In this document: one piece after another, positions 43,017 through 52,786 of the stretch
Layout: each line of letters opens with the position of its first letter
How positions within the stretch are numbered: the first letter of the stretch is position 1
Source: Pseudomonas sp. Q11
GTDB lineage: Bacteria; Pseudomonadota; Gammaproteobacteria; Pseudomonadales; Pseudomonadaceae
Assembly: GCF_024494355.1 (NCBI RefSeq)
Contig: NZ_JAKNQY010000004.1
Span: 205,650 to 269,649, forward strand
Direction: 5' to 3'
DNA length: 64,000 nt
The notes under the pieces: model-generated
The model's input: only the letters and a program-made list of their open reading frames with translations
What the model was told of the DNA's origin: nothing
The model's database searches: none
Translations under genes and position numbers: made by a program

Positions 43017-43652
43017 TTATTTACGCTTAAGCATCTCCGGCAACTGCGCCACCAGTTTCTGGTTATTCAACGGCGCACGAATAAACCCGCGTTGAGTACC
43101 GTCTGGTCCGATGACGGCGAGGTTGCCGCTGTGATCGACCGTGTAGTTGGGTTTGCTGGTGTCCGCCGGGATGAACGGGATGCTCACCGCGTTGGCGACC
43201 TTCTGCAGGTCTTCGATCGATGACGGGGTCAGGCCTATGAACTGCGGGTCGAAGTAGCCCAGGTACTGCTTGAGTTGCTTGGGCGTGTCGCGGTTCGGGT
43301 CGACGCTCACCAGTACGATCTGCAACTTATCCACAGCCTCCGCCGGCAGTTCGCTTTTGATCTGGCGCAGTTGGGCGAGGGTGGTCGGGCAGATGTCCGG
43401 GCAGAAGGTGTAGCCGAAGAACAGCAGGCTCCATTTGTCTTTCAACCCGTCCATCGCCACGGGCTGACCGTCCTGGTCGGTCATTTTTACGTCCGGCAGG
43501 TTGCGGCTCTGAGGCAGCAGGATGATGCCGGCGTCGATCAGCGCCGTGGGGTCGCCTTCGCCCTTGCCGGTCAGCACTTTATTGATGGTCAGGCCGAGGA
43601 TCAGCGCGATCACGGCCACGAGAATGAAGACGGTTTTCTGGGTTCGAGTCAT
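43017..43652 (-). CDS. SCO1/SenC family copper chaperone
   Basis: A 211-residue membrane-anchored thioredoxin-fold protein that helps insert copper into the CuA centre of subunit II. One N-terminal membrane segment ([16 protein letters not shown]) is followed by the copper motif [10 protein letters not shown] (CxxxC) and the ligand His in [10 protein letters not shown]. The ATG at 43652 overlaps the cyoE stop by 4 bp, so the genes are coupled. Upstream frame extensions within cyoE are spurious. A broken copy of this gene lies at 28627-29095. Confidence 0.93.
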   Translation of the reverse strand: MTRTQKTVFILVAVIALILGLTINKVLTGKGEGDPTALIDAGIILLPQSRNLPDVKMTDQDGQPVAMDGLKDKWSLLFFGYTFCPDICPTTLAQLRQIKSELPAEAVDKLQIVLVSVDPNRDTPKQLKQYLGYFDPQFIGLTPSSIEDLQKVANAVSIPFIPADTSKPNYTVDHSGNLAVIGPDGTQRGFIRAPLNNQKLVAQLPEMLKRK

Positions 43653-44548
43653 AGGCTCAACAGTAAGTAGTGATCTACAAGCAGGGCAATGAACAGCAGG
43701 AACAAGTACCAGATAGAGTACTTGAACGTGTTGATCGCCGCGTGCGGCCGACTGCCACGGTACAACACCACGGCCCATTGCAGAAACCTGGCGCCCAGCA
43801 CGAGCGCGCACACCAGGTACAGCAAGCCGCTCATCTGGATCACAAAGGGCATCAGGCTCACCGCCAGCAGCACCAGGGTGTACAGCAGGATATGGATCTT
43901 GGTGTAGTGCTCGCCGTGGGTCACCGGCAGCATCGGGATGTCGGCCTTGGCGTATTCCTCTTTGCGATGAATCGCCAGGGCCCAGAAGTGCGGCGGGGTC
44001 CAGGCGAAGATGATCAGCACCAGCAGCAGCGGTTCGGCGCTGACATGACCCGTGGCGGCCACCCAGCCCAGCAATGGTGGCGCGGCGCCGGCCAGGCCGC
44101 CGATGACGATGTTCTGCGGCGTCGCCCGTTTGAGAAAACCCGTGTAGATCACCGCATAACCGAGCAAGGAGGCCAGGGTCAGCCAGGCGGTCAGCGGGTT
44201 GGTGAACGCCAGCAACAGCGCTTGGCCCGCCACGGCCAGTGCCAGGGCGAAGGTCAGTGCGGCGGCCGGTGAGACGCGACCTTCGGCCAGTGGGCGTTTA
44301 TGGGTGCGGGCCATCACCGCGTCGATGCGCCGGTCCACCACATGGTTGACCGCCGCCGCGCCGCCGGCACACAGGGCGATGCCCAGGTTGCCGAACACCA
44401 GCACCGTCCACGGCACCCCGGCGCGGGTGGCGAGGAACATGCCCACCAGCGAGGTGATCAGCATCAACACCACCACTTTGGGCTTGGTCAGCTCCAGATA
44501 ATCGCGCCAGATCGCCTGGCTGTGGCGTTCACCGGTCAGGGTTGCCAT
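43649..44548 (-). CDS. cyoE: Protoheme IX farnesyltransferase
   Basis: A 299-residue UbiA-family membrane enzyme that adds a farnesyl group to protoheme, giving heme O. It has nine hydrophobic segments and the two aspartate-rich loops: [20 protein letters not shown] and the downstream [15 protein letters not shown]. Length is typical. It overlaps the ctaA gene upstream by 13 bp and the SCO gene downstream by 4 bp. Its product is the substrate of the heme A synthase encoded just upstream. Confidence 0.95.
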   Translation of the reverse strand: MATLTGERHSQAIWRDYLELTKPKVVVLMLITSLVGMFLATRAGVPWTVLVFGNLGIALCAGGAAAVNHVVDRRIDAVMARTHKRPLAEGRVSPAAALTFALALAVAGQALLLAFTNPLTAWLTLASLLGYAVIYTGFLKRATPQNIVIGGLAGAAPPLLGWVAATGHVSAEPLLLVLIIFAWTPPHFWALAIHRKEEYAKADIPMLPVTHGEHYTKIHILLYTLVLLAVSLMPFVIQMSGLLYLVCALVLGARFLQWAVVLYRGSRPHAAINTFKYSIWYLFLLFIALLVDHYLLLSL

Positions 44549-45615
44549 GGCATCTCTCCTTTTATTGTGAGGGGGCTGGCGCTGTGTTTATGCGCATTGA
44601 AGCGCCAGCGCAGCGGGATTTGATGCTTGACCCGGACCAGGCTGGTACGGGCGTGATAATTGACCAGCACCAGGCTCAACAACAGCGCGGCGCCTCCGGC
44701 GTTGTGGGCCACGGCGACGGGCAGCGGCAGGTGGAACAGCACGTTGCTGATGCCCAGGCTGATCTGGGCCGCCAGGGCCACCAACACCAGCCCCGCCAGG
44801 CGTGTCATGCCGACGGTCTTCAATTGCCAGGCCAGCCCCAACAGCACCACCGTCACCAGCAACGCGCCGATACGGTGGGTCAAGTGAATGGCGGTGCGCG
44901 CATCGCTGTCGAGCTGGCCACCCAGGTAGTTCGGGCCGATGTGCTGGGTCAGATGAAAGCCGTTGGCAAAATCCGCCGGGGGCAGCCATTGCCCGTGGCA
45001 GGTCGGGAAATCAATGCAGGCTACGGCGGCGTAATTGGAACTGACCCAGCCGCCGAGGGCGATCTGGCCGATTACCAGCAGTAACCCGGCGGTGGCCCAA
45101 TGTTGCAGACGCTTGGGCACGGTCAGCGCCGGCAACACACCAGACAATCTCAACGTGAGCAGAAACAGCAGGCTCAGGGTCGCGAACCCGCCCAGCAAAT
45201 GCCCGGTCACCACTTGCGGCCACAGCTTGAGGGTCACGGTCCACATGCCGAACGCCGCTTGGGCGAAGACCACCGCCAGCAGAAACAGCGGCAGCTTCAG
45301 GGGCAGGCCCGGGTGACGCCGGTTCATCCAGGCCCGAGCGGCCAGCACCGTAATCATCAGGCCCAACAGGCCGGCGAAGTAGCGATGGACCATCTCGTTC
45401 CAGCCCTTGTGGGCTTCCACCGGGGCGTCGGGAAAGTGCAGTTCGGCATGGGCCAGTTGGGCTTCGCTCTTGGGTACGCTGATGAAACCGTAGCAGCCGG
45501 GCCAGTCCGGGCAGCCGAGGCCGGCGTGGGTGAGCCGGGTATAGGCGCCCAGCAGGACGACGATCAGTGCCAGCAACGTGGCAAACAGCGCGAGGCGAAA
45601 TCCAGGTTTGGCCAT
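44536..45615 (-). CDS. ctaA: Heme A synthase (COX15/CtaA)
   Basis: A 359-residue membrane enzyme converting heme O to heme A by oxidising a methyl group. It has eight membrane segments. Conserved His-bearing parts include [44 protein letters not shown] and [10 protein letters not shown]. The CPDWPGC motif supplies Cys residues typical of this group. It sits between the 197-residue membrane protein and cyoE on the same strand and overlaps cyoE. Confidence 0.93.
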   Translation of the reverse strand: MAKPGFRLALFATLLALIVVLLGAYTRLTHAGLGCPDWPGCYGFISVPKSEAQLAHAELHFPDAPVEAHKGWNEMVHRYFAGLLGLMITVLAARAWMNRRHPGLPLKLPLFLLAVVFAQAAFGMWTVTLKLWPQVVTGHLLGGFATLSLLFLLTLRLSGVLPALTVPKRLQHWATAGLLLVIGQIALGGWVSSNYAAVACIDFPTCHGQWLPPADFANGFHLTQHIGPNYLGGQLDSDARTAIHLTHRIGALLVTVVLLGLAWQLKTVGMTRLAGLVLVALAAQISLGISNVLFHLPLPVAVAHNAGGAALLLSLVLVNYHARTSLVRVKHQIPLRWRFNAHKHSASPLTIKGEMPWQP

Positions 45616-45625
45616 GTCGTTGCCC

Positions 45626-46219
45626 TCATCCGATGTTCGACAGTTTCAACAGATGTCGCAGGTCGTTGAGCAGTGCCTTGCCCTTGATCCGGGCGTCATA
45701 GCGCAGCACCAGGTTGCTGTGGGGATCGATGATCCACAGCTGCGCTTCCCCGCTGCCTTGGGCGCCTTTCTGGTAGGCCGGCAGGTCCAGCGGGTAGCGT
45801 TGCAGTTGGGGGTATTCGCGTTGCAACTGGGCGTCGTATTCCGCGTCCAGCGGCTGGGCGATGGCCAGGGCATGGCTGGCGCGGGAGGCGTCGCGGCCCA
45901 GGCCGATCTGCACCTGACGGGCCAGGTACACCAGTTGCCGGCAATCCACCGAACATGCCTGCGGCGCCGTGACCAGGATCTGCCAGCGCTGCTCATCGGC
46001 CTGTACGCCAATCTCGGCGCGGGTCTGGCCGTTGCCGATCAGTTCGCCGTGGTAGCTGCGGTTTTCCGGGACCCAGAACTGGAATTTGTACATGCCGGTG
46101 GCCAGGATCATCGGGCCGATCACTCCGAGCACGATCAGCAGCAGTTGCAGGCGACCCTTGCGACGGTTGCGCGCCGTAGGTGCCTCAGACGTGTTGGTTG
46201 GATTCATGGTGGTTCCCAT
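45626..46219 (-). CDS. Cox-cluster membrane protein of unknown function
   Basis: A 197-residue protein with one membrane segment near residue 25-45 (LQLLLIVLGVIGPMILATGM) and a soluble periplasmic domain (CSVDCRQLVYLARQVQIGLG has a CxxxC). Its place between SURF1 and ctaA is conserved in Pseudomonas, and the thioredoxin-like CxxxC suggests a redox or copper role in oxidase assembly; that is inference. ATG at 46219 is chosen for GGGAGA upstream; the alternative 46207 lacks it. The 5' end overlaps the SURF1 gene by 35 bp. Confidence 0.75.
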   Translation of the reverse strand: MGTTMNPTNTSEAPTARNRRKGRLQLLLIVLGVIGPMILATGMYKFQFWVPENRSYHGELIGNGQTRAEIGVQADEQRWQILVTAPQACSVDCRQLVYLARQVQIGLGRDASRASHALAIAQPLDAEYDAQLQREYPQLQRYPLDLPAYQKGAQGSGEAQLWIIDPHSNLVLRYDARIKGKALLNDLRHLLKLSNIG

Positions 46220-46922
46220 GCTGTCTCCCTGCGTTGTGCCATCCGAGATAAAGGAAAAGGCCGAACAGCGCCGCCGCCATGGCGAACCACTGCACGGCAT
46301 AGCCGAGGTGTTTTTCCGGCCCCATGGCCACTACCGGCCAATCGGTCCGATAGGCGCCGGGACCACTTTGCTGGCGTAATTGGTAGGCGTAACCGTTGCG
46401 GCCCAGTTCGGCCCAGAGTTTGTCCGGTTCGACGGTGGTCACCAGTCGCGGCCACGGCGCGTCGGCCGGGTCGGCGTGGAGCTGGAACGTGGTGCCCGGA
46501 GCAACGTAGACCCAGGCTTGAAGGTTCACCGCTTGTTCGGGGGTGCTGAAGGCCGGCGGAGTGCGCCGGTCAGGCCAGGGCAACCAGCCGCGATTGACCA
46601 GCAGCCAGAGCCCGGTCGCCTGGTCGAGAAAGGGTTGTAGCAACTCCACGCCGACCTTGCCGTCGTGCTGGCGGTTATCCAGCAGGATGCTGTGTTCGGC
46701 GTCGAACTGGCCCCGCAGGCTGACCGGCCGAAAGGCCGGGTCCGCCGTCTCTTGCAACTCGACGCTGGCCATCGGCTGCGCCACGCGGCGTTCGGCGTAA
46801 CTGTCCATGAGCACGCGCTTTTGTTCGCCCCGGCTCAATTGCCAGAACCCCAGGCACACCATCACCGGCAACAGAACCGCTACCACCAGTGACGGCACGA
46901 TGCCTGGCCGGAAGGCCTTCAT
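46185..46922 (-). CDS. SURF1 family oxidase assembly protein
   Basis: A 245-residue SURF1 homologue that helps place heme A in subunit I. The first membrane helix includes the conserved GFWQLSRGEQKR, and the second one lies near the C-terminus (YAVQWFAMAAALFGLFLYLG) followed by a short tail. The NRGWLPWPDRR segment in the periplasmic loop is typical. The ATG at 46922 is preferred because it gives the usual length; the frame open to 47330 overlaps another gene. The gene lies downstream of coxC, with the DUF2909 gene on the other strand between them. Confidence 0.9.
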   Translation of the reverse strand: MKAFRPGIVPSLVVAVLLPVMVCLGFWQLSRGEQKRVLMDSYAERRVAQPMASVELQETADPAFRPVSLRGQFDAEHSILLDNRQHDGKVGVELLQPFLDQATGLWLLVNRGWLPWPDRRTPPAFSTPEQAVNLQAWVYVAPGTTFQLHADPADAPWPRLVTTVEPDKLWAELGRNGYAYQLRQQSGPGAYRTDWPVVAMGPEKHLGYAVQWFAMAAALFGLFLYLGWHNAGRQHGNHHESNQHV

Positions 46923-46992
46923 GGCGCCGTTCCAAAGCTGTCGAACGAGATAGCTATACTCACGTGCATCGCGTCCCCCCGGAGTGTCCCTA

Positions 46993-47196
46993 ATGCTAAA
47001 AGCAGCCATCGTCCTGATGCTGATTGCTACGATTGCGAGCCTGTTCAGCGGCCTGTTTTTTCTGGTCAAGGACGAAAGCGATTCCAATCGCCTGGTCATC
47101 GCCCTGACGATTCGGGTCAGCTTGGCCGCTATCACCGTCGGCTTGATCGCCTGGGGCTTTTTCAGCGGCCAGTTGGTGTCGCATGCTCCTTGGTAA
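46993..47196 (+). CDS. DUF2909 twin-TM protein
   Basis: A 67-residue protein with two membrane helices (LKAAIVLMLIATIASLFSGL and SLAAITVGLIAWGFFSGQLV) separated by a charged loop (VKDESDSN). It is the family of small proteins found in proteobacterial cox clusters. Here it lies on the opposite strand between coxC and SURF1, as in other Pseudomonas. ATG at 46993 follows GGAG. Function unknown; a small assembly factor or stabiliser is possible. Confidence 0.85.
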   Translation: MLKAAIVLMLIATIASLFSGLFFLVKDESDSNRLVIALTIRVSLAAITVGLIAWGFFSGQLVSHAPW

Positions 47197-47220
47197 AGAG
47201 CCGCCCTGGTAACGGTTGCC

Positions 47221-48108
47221 TCAGAGTATGTAGACGAAGAAGAACAAGCCGATCCACACCACATCGACGAAGTGCCAGTACCAACTCGCGGCCTCGAAAC
47301 CGAACTGGTGTTCGTTGTCGAAGTGCCCACGCATGACGCGCATCAGCATCACGAACAAAATGATTGTGCCGATGGTGACGTGAGCGCCGTGGAAACCGGT
47401 GAGCATGAAGAACGTTGCGCCATAGATTCCCGAGCCCAACGTCAGGCCCAGCTCTTTATAGGCGTGGATGTATTCCTCGGCCTGGAAGCCCAGGAAGGCG
47501 CAACCCAGCAGCACGGTGATAGCCAGCCAGATTTTCAGCGCACCGCGATGGCCTTTTTTCAGGGCATGGTGGGCGATGGTCACGGTGACGCTGGAACTGA
47601 CCAGCAGGATGGTGTTGAGCAGCGGCAAGCCCCAAGGGCTGATCACATCCTTGGGCGGTGGGAAGAGCTTGGGATCGGGGTTGTTCAGCAACGGCCAGAC
47701 GTATTCGAAGTTCGGCCAAAGCATCTCCGACAGGCCCTTGCTGCCTTCACCGGCCAAGCCCGGCGCCGACACCATTCGGACATAAAACAAGGCGCCGAAA
47801 AACGCGACGAAGAACATCACTTCGGAGAAGATGAACCAGCTCATGCCCCAGCGAAACGAGCGGTCGAGCTGCGCACTGTAGAGCCCGGCGCGACTTTCCT
47901 TGATCACCGCGCCGAACCAGCCGAACAGCATGTAGGCCACCAGCAGGCCGCCAACGAAAAAGATCAGCGGGCCGTTGGAATCGGGCCGGTCAGCCTTCAG
48001 GTCGTTGAACCAGGTCGCCAGGCCGTACACCGTGACGAACATCCCGACGGTGGCGATGATCGGCCATTTGCTCTGGGCCGGAACGTAATAGTGTTCGTGA
48101 GTTGCCAT
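47221..48108 (-). CDS. Cytochrome c oxidase subunit III
   Basis: A 295-residue subunit III of the aa3-type oxidase. Seven hydrophobic segments are seen. Family signatures are YYVPAQSKWPI near the N-terminus, RWGMSWFIFSEVMFFVAFFG, and the C-terminal FHGAHVTIGTIIL with YWHFVDVVWIGLFFFVYIL. Start at 48108 lies 24 bp after the ctaG stop on the same strand with AAGGAGAA upstream. Confidence 0.95.
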   Translation of the reverse strand: MATHEHYYVPAQSKWPIIATVGMFVTVYGLATWFNDLKADRPDSNGPLIFFVGGLLVAYMLFGWFGAVIKESRAGLYSAQLDRSFRWGMSWFIFSEVMFFVAFFGALFYVRMVSAPGLAGEGSKGLSEMLWPNFEYVWPLLNNPDPKLFPPPKDVISPWGLPLLNTILLVSSSVTVTIAHHALKKGHRGALKIWLAITVLLGCAFLGFQAEEYIHAYKELGLTLGSGIYGATFFMLTGFHGAHVTIGTIILFVMLMRVMRGHFDNEHQFGFEAASWYWHFVDVVWIGLFFFVYIL

Positions 48109-48132
48109 TTATTGTTCTCCTTATCGGGCACG

Positions 48133-48684
48133 CTATCGGTCAGTGTTTACAGCCACCGGTGGATGACGAGCGGTGATATCGAACAGCGTGTAGGACAGCG
48201 TCAGGTGCTTCACTTCCTTGGGCATGTCCCGGTCAACGATGAAGCGCATGGGCATTTCGATACGTTCACCGGGTTGCAGCACTTGCTGGGTAAAACAAAA
48301 GCATTCGGTCTTGTGGAAATAGGCCGCCGCATTGCTCGGCGCGATACTGGGAACCGCCTGGGCGCTCATCGGCCGATCGGTGGGGTTGTGGGCAACGAAC
48401 ACCATCTCGTTCACCGCCCCCGGCTGAACCACCAGCTCATCGCCCTTGGGGTAGAAATCCCAGACCATGTCCACCGAGTTGGTCGACAGGAACTGCACGC
48501 GCACCTGGCGCGATTCATCGACGACTTGTTCACCTTCGTACTGCCCGGCGGTCTTGCCGTTGATGCCGAAGGCCTTGCACATCACGTCGTAGATCGGCAC
48601 CAGGGCAAACCCGAAAACAAACATCGCCACCACCACCAGCAACAGGCGCGTGACCAGTTTTTTCAGCGAAATCGAGTCAGCCAT
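48133..48684 (-). CDS. ctaG: Cytochrome c oxidase assembly protein CtaG (Cox11)
   Basis: A 183-residue copper chaperone for CuB of subunit I. One N-terminal membrane helix (LLLVVVAMFVFGFALVPIYD) is followed by a periplasmic immunoglobulin-like domain with the copper motif ECFCFTQQ. The ATG at 48684 has AAGAG upstream; 48693 is an alternative. It lies between ctaD and coxC in the same direction, separated from ctaD by a REP pair. Confidence 0.95.
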   Translation of the reverse strand: MADSISLKKLVTRLLLVVVAMFVFGFALVPIYDVMCKAFGINGKTAGQYEGEQVVDESRQVRVQFLSTNSVDMVWDFYPKGDELVVQPGAVNEMVFVAHNPTDRPMSAQAVPSIAPSNAAAYFHKTECFCFTQQVLQPGERIEMPMRFIVDRDMPKEVKHLTLSYTLFDITARHPPVAVNTDR

Positions 48685-48708
48685 GGCAGTCATCTCTTGC
48701 ACCAAACC

Positions 48709-48787
48709 CTGTGGGAGCGAGCCTGCTCGCGATAGCGGTGGGCCTGGCACACCGCGTAGGACCTATCGCGAGCAGGCTCGCTCCCAC
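48709..48787. repeat. REP pair inside the cox operon
   Basis: Inverted REPs (GTGGGAGCGAGCCTGCTCGC and complement) between the ctaD and ctaG genes. A hairpin there may set differing transcript levels for oxidase subunit I versus the assembly genes. Confidence 0.9.
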
Positions 48788-48801
48788 AAAAGCTTGCGTG
48801 T

Positions 48802-50388
48802 TCATTTCACTTCCGGCGGCGTAGTAAAGGTGTGATACGGCGCCGGTGAAGGCACGCTCCACTCCAACCCTTCAGCCCCATCCCACGGCTTGGCCGGAGC
48901 CGGTTCGCCGCCGCGGATGGTCTTGATCACGATGAACAGGAAGAACAACTGCGTGGTGCCGAACATGAACGCGCCGATGGACGAGACCATGTTGAAGTCG
49001 GCGAACTGCAGGTTGTAGTCCGGGATCCGCCGGGGCATGCCCGCCAGGCCGACGAAGTGCATCGGGAAGAACGCCAGGTTCATGCCGACGAACGACAGCC
49101 AGAAGTGCAGCTTGCCGAGGGTTTCGTCGTACATGTGGCCGGTCCATTTCGGCAGCCAGTAGTAGGCCGAGGCGAAGATCCCGAAGATCGCGCCGGGCAC
49201 CAGTACATAGTGGAAGTGCGCGACCACGAAATAGGTGTCCTGGTACTGGAAGTCCGCCGGGGCGATGGCCAGCATCAGCCCGGAGAAGCCGCCGATGGAG
49301 AACAGGATCACGAACGCCACGGCAAACAGCATCGGCGTCTCGAAGGTCAGTGAGCCTTGCCACATGGTGCTGGCCCAGTTGAACACCTTCACCCCGGTGG
49401 GCACGGCGATCAGCAGGGTGGCGTACATGAAGAACAGCTCGCCCACCAGCGGAATGCCCACCACGAACATGTGGTGCGCCCAGACGATGAACGACAGGAA
49501 CGCAATGGCCGCCGTGGCATAAACCATCGAGGTGTAGCCGAACAGCGGTTTGCGCGAGAAGGCCGGGATGATCGAGCTGACGGCACCGAAGGCCGGCAGG
49601 ATCATGATGTACACCTCGGGATGACCGAAGAACCAGAACACGTGCTGGAACAGCACCGGGTCACCGCCACCGGCGGCACTGAAGAAGCTGGTGCCGAAGT
49701 GGATGTCCATCAGCATCATCGTCACGCAGCCGGCCAGCACCGGCATCACTGCGATCAGCAGGAACGCGGTGATCAGCCAGGTCCAGACGAACAGCGGCAT
49801 TTTCATCAGTGTCATGCCGGGGGCGCGCAGGTTGAGGATGGTGGCGACCACGTTGATCGCGCCCATGATCGAGCTGATGCCCATCAGGTGGATGGCAAAG
49901 ATAAAGAACGTCACGCTTTCCGGCGCATAGGTGGTGGACAGCGGCGCGTAGAAGGTCCAGCCGAAGTTCGGCCCGCCGCCGGGGGTGAACAGCGTCGACA
50001 CCAGCATCAGGAACGCCGCCGGCAACAACCAGAAACTGAAGTTGTTCATGCGCGGCAGGGCCATGTCCGGCGCCCCGATCATCAGCGGGATCATCCAGTT
50101 GGCCAGGCCGACGAAGGCCGGCATCACCGCGCCGAAGACCATCACCAGGCCGTGCATGGTGGTCATCTGGTTGAAGAACTCCGGCTGCACGATCTGCAGG
50201 CCGGGCTGGAACAGCTCGGCGCGGATCACCATGGCGAACGAGCCGCCCAGCAGGAACATGGAGAACGCGAACCACAGGTACAGCGTGCCGATATCCTTGT
50301 GGTTGGTGGTCAGTACCCAGCGCATCAGCCCTTTGGCGGGGCCGTGGGCGTGGTCGGCATGACCGTGGTCATCGATCACAGCACTCAT
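48802..50388 (-). CDS. ctaD: Cytochrome c oxidase subunit I
   Basis: A 528-residue catalytic subunit with 12 membrane helices that reduces O2 and pumps protons. Signatures: HGLVMVFGAVMPAFVG (low-spin heme His), WFFGHPEVYIMILPAFG (CuB His and cross-linked Tyr), VWAHHMFVVG (two CuB His) and the heme a3/a His pair in VVAHFHYVLV. The ATG at 50388 follows AGGAGACAGG; the frame extension to 50457 is not needed. It lies between coxB and ctaG. Confidence 0.97.
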   Translation of the reverse strand: MSAVIDDHGHADHAHGPAKGLMRWVLTTNHKDIGTLYLWFAFSMFLLGGSFAMVIRAELFQPGLQIVQPEFFNQMTTMHGLVMVFGAVMPAFVGLANWMIPLMIGAPDMALPRMNNFSFWLLPAAFLMLVSTLFTPGGGPNFGWTFYAPLSTTYAPESVTFFIFAIHLMGISSIMGAINVVATILNLRAPGMTLMKMPLFVWTWLITAFLLIAVMPVLAGCVTMMLMDIHFGTSFFSAAGGGDPVLFQHVFWFFGHPEVYIMILPAFGAVSSIIPAFSRKPLFGYTSMVYATAAIAFLSFIVWAHHMFVVGIPLVGELFFMYATLLIAVPTGVKVFNWASTMWQGSLTFETPMLFAVAFVILFSIGGFSGLMLAIAPADFQYQDTYFVVAHFHYVLVPGAIFGIFASAYYWLPKWTGHMYDETLGKLHFWLSFVGMNLAFFPMHFVGLAGMPRRIPDYNLQFADFNMVSSIGAFMFGTTQLFFLFIVIKTIRGGEPAPAKPWDGAEGLEWSVPSPAPYHTFTTPPEVK

Positions 50389-50470
50389 GTCCTGTCTCCT
50401 TCGAACGAGTGGGCTGGGCGGCGCGCGGCTGTGAGCGGCGACCGGTTGCGGGAACAAACGTCAGGCCGGC

Positions 50471-51598
50471 TCATTGGCTTTCTGCCTGTTTGAGTTCCAG
50501 CACTTCTTTAGGCGTAACCATGTCGCCCTTGTTGTTGCCCCAGGCGTTACGTTCATAGGTCACGACCGCGGCGATATCGACTTCCGACAATTGTTTGCCG
50601 AACGCCGCCATGGAGGTGCCCGGTTTGCCGTGGAAGACAATGTTCAGGTGATCCTTGATCGGCCCGGTGGCGATTTTCGAGCCCTTGAGGGCCGGGAACA
50701 TCGGCGGCAGGCCTTGGCCTTCGGCCTGGTGACAGGCCACGCAGGTGGTGTGATAGACCTTGTCGCCACGCTCGATGAGCTCTTGCAGGGTCCATTCCTT
50801 GCTGGTCAGCTCTTTGAGCTGCGCCGCTTCGGCCTTGCGCTCGGCCAGCCATGCTTCATAGTCGGGCTTGCTCTTGACCTCGACCACGATGGGCATGAAC
50901 CCGTGGTCCTTGCCGCACAGTTCGGCGCACTGGCCGCGATACAGGCCGGGTTTGTCGACGCGGGTCCAGGCTTCGTTGACGAAGCCTGGAATCGCATCGC
51001 GCTTGACCGCAAACGCCGGTACCCACCAGGAGTGGATCACGTCGGCGGAGGTCACCAGAAAGCGCACCTTGGCATCGACCGGCAGCACCAGCGGCTTGTC
51101 GACTTCCAACAGGTAATGTTCGCCCTTGGCGCTCTGGTTATTGATTTGTTCGGCGGGGGTGGCCAGGTTGCTGAAGAACTCGACGTCCTGCCCCAGGTAC
51201 TTGTAGTGCCACTTCCACTGATAGCCGGTGACCTGGATATCGATGTCCGACTCGCTGGAGTCGTACATCTTGATCAGCGTCGCGGTGGCGGGAACCGCCA
51301 TTGCAACCAGGATCAGGAAGGGCACGATGGTCCAGAGGATTTCGACGCGGGTGTTTTCGTGGAAATTGGCCGCGTTTTGGCCGGTTGAGCGGCGGTGCAT
51401 TATCATCGACCAGAACATGGCGCCGAAGACGATGATGCCGATCACTACACAGATCCAGAAGATGGTCATGTGCAGGTCGAACACTGCATTGCTGATCTGT
51501 GTCGCTCCAGGCGCCATATTCACAGTCCAGGCTGCTTGCGCCGGACTGAAAATCGACCACAACAGGAGGCCCATCCATACGTGTGGATGTCGCGTCAT
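50471..51598 (-). CDS. Cytochrome c oxidase subunit II with cytochrome c domain
   Basis: A 375-residue subunit II fused to a C-terminal cytochrome c. A signal peptide (LLLWSIFSPAQA) and two membrane helices lead to the CuA domain, whose ligands appear in YRGQCAELCGKDHGFMPI with the upstream His in VIHSWWVPAF. The heme-binding CVACH lies at about residue 293, followed by MFPALKGS and the axial Met. This is the caa3-like form. First gene of the cox operon on this strand; ATG at 51598 has AAGGGGAA upstream. Confidence 0.97.
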   Translation of the reverse strand: MTRHPHVWMGLLLWSIFSPAQAAWTVNMAPGATQISNAVFDLHMTIFWICVVIGIIVFGAMFWSMIMHRRSTGQNAANFHENTRVEILWTIVPFLILVAMAVPATATLIKMYDSSESDIDIQVTGYQWKWHYKYLGQDVEFFSNLATPAEQINNQSAKGEHYLLEVDKPLVLPVDAKVRFLVTSADVIHSWWVPAFAVKRDAIPGFVNEAWTRVDKPGLYRGQCAELCGKDHGFMPIVVEVKSKPDYEAWLAERKAEAAQLKELTSKEWTLQELIERGDKVYHTTCVACHQAEGQGLPPMFPALKGSKIATGPIKDHLNIVFHGKPGTSMAAFGKQLSEVDIAAVVTYERNAWGNNKGDMVTPKEVLELKQAESQ

Positions 51599-51970
51599 TG
51601 CGGGTTCCCCTTATCGTTCTTGTTATCCCGTCGGCGTAACGCCAGCGGCAAGGGATCGGCTCTTCAGACTACCAACTTGACTCGCCGCGCCTTGCTGCAC
51701 ATGCAATCGGGTGTCATCAGCTAACTCCATTCCAAACCGAGTATAGACAGCGACTGCAACCTCGCAACGCGATGGCGTAAATCGTTTGAAACAGGCAGGG
51801 CTTGCGCTAGAGCCCACGAATGGAGAAGGATGCGAACCTGAGTGATGGCAAACCGATATAGCGGTGGCGTATCAAGGACGAGCCAGTTATGAAAAATAGG
51901 TCTTAGGAGTGTTTTTGCGCCAGCTAAGTTATGTCTTTCTTATTTCATTGCCTTGTTTCCTGGAGTTGTC
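51599..51970. other. Divergent intergenic region with cox promoter
   Basis: A 372-bp gap between coxB (leftward) and the gene at 51971 (rightward). It must hold the promoters of both. No repeat, REP or RNA gene is visible. I could not place -35/-10 boxes with confidence. Confidence 0.5.
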
Positions 51971-52621
51971 ATGAACACCGCCGCATTGCGCGAGCAGATC
52001 CAAAAAGCCCAACAACACGAGGCCGAGACCGGCCAGCTGACGCGTCAGTTGGAAACCCAGCTGCCGAACCTGCACGCCGCGATCCAACTACCGGACATCG
52101 ACGCCAAGGGCGTGATGACCCGTTTTGTCACCGCATACATCGAGCAAGTGCCCGACCTGCTGGACGCAGCCAACGAGGTGGCCCGCGAAGCTGGCATCGA
52201 ATCGCAGATCAAACCGGTGCTGAAAATCGCCGAGCAGTTTTTCCTCCAGCCACCCAAGGTCATGGAGGGTCACGTTGGCCTGGACAGCCTGCTGGATGAA
52301 GCCTACCTGGCCCATCGGCTGGTGGAGGAGGTCAACGACCTGTACATCAAGCACTTCGGCCAGCCCTTGATTCCCTTGGATATGACGGTGGCCAACCTGA
52401 TCGCTCACCATTTGATCGGCGAACCCTTTGCCAATCAGCTCGATGAAGCCGTGCATCATGCGGTAGATGAAATGCTCGACGAAGACAGCTTTGCGCTGGA
52501 GTCGGTGGAGTCTTACCGGGAAAAACTCAGCAACCCGGACACCGGCGCTGCCTGGAAACGCTGGCCGTGCCTGTCGCGGCAGTTGGGAGTAGGGCTGGAG
52601 CTGGATCAACCGGCGGCTTGA
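51971..52621 (+). CDS. Conserved helical protein of unknown function
   Basis: A 216-residue, mainly helical, acidic protein beginning MNTAALREQIQKAQQHEAET. No membrane segment, signal or known motif is seen. A central segment (LDSLLDEAYLAHRLVEEVND, then FGQPLIPLDMTVANLIAHHL) is regular enough to suggest a compact helical bundle. ATG at 51971 has TGGAG upstream; 51953 is an in-frame alternative. Beside the cox operon but divergent, so not clearly linked to it. Confidence 0.7.
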   Translation: MNTAALREQIQKAQQHEAETGQLTRQLETQLPNLHAAIQLPDIDAKGVMTRFVTAYIEQVPDLLDAANEVAREAGIESQIKPVLKIAEQFFLQPPKVMEGHVGLDSLLDEAYLAHRLVEEVNDLYIKHFGQPLIPLDMTVANLIAHHLIGEPFANQLDEAVHHAVDEMLDEDSFALESVESYREKLSNPDTGAAWKRWPCLSRQLGVGLELDQPAA

Positions 52622-52681
52622 TCTGGCTGAAACGCTCATTCCCTTGTGGGTGTTCACAGAAATTGTGTCCACCACAGATCC

Positions 52682-52772
52682 CTGTGGGAGCGAGCCTGCT
52701 CGCGATAGCGGTTGAACCTGCAACATTAATGTCGACTGATTCACCGCTATCGCGAGCAGGCTCGCTCCCACA
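52682..52772. repeat. REP pair
   Basis: Inverted REPs between the hypothetical gene and the convergent SulP gene. The arms also share GATAGCGGT/ACCGCTATC outside the REP core, so the complementarity is longer than usual. Confidence 0.9.
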
Positions 52773-52786
52773 TTGTGCTCAAGGTG

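Noticed and set aside
46185..47330. Long open frame of 381 codons on the minus strand
   Set aside because: Only its last 245 codons match SURF1; the upstream part lies antisense to the DUF2909 gene and has low-complexity sequence.
49357..50493. 378-codon plus-strand frame opposite ctaD
   Set aside because: It is antisense to a highly conserved oxidase subunit, rich in His, Gln, Arg and Gly as expected for a shadow frame of GC-rich DNA, and has no recognisable motif.
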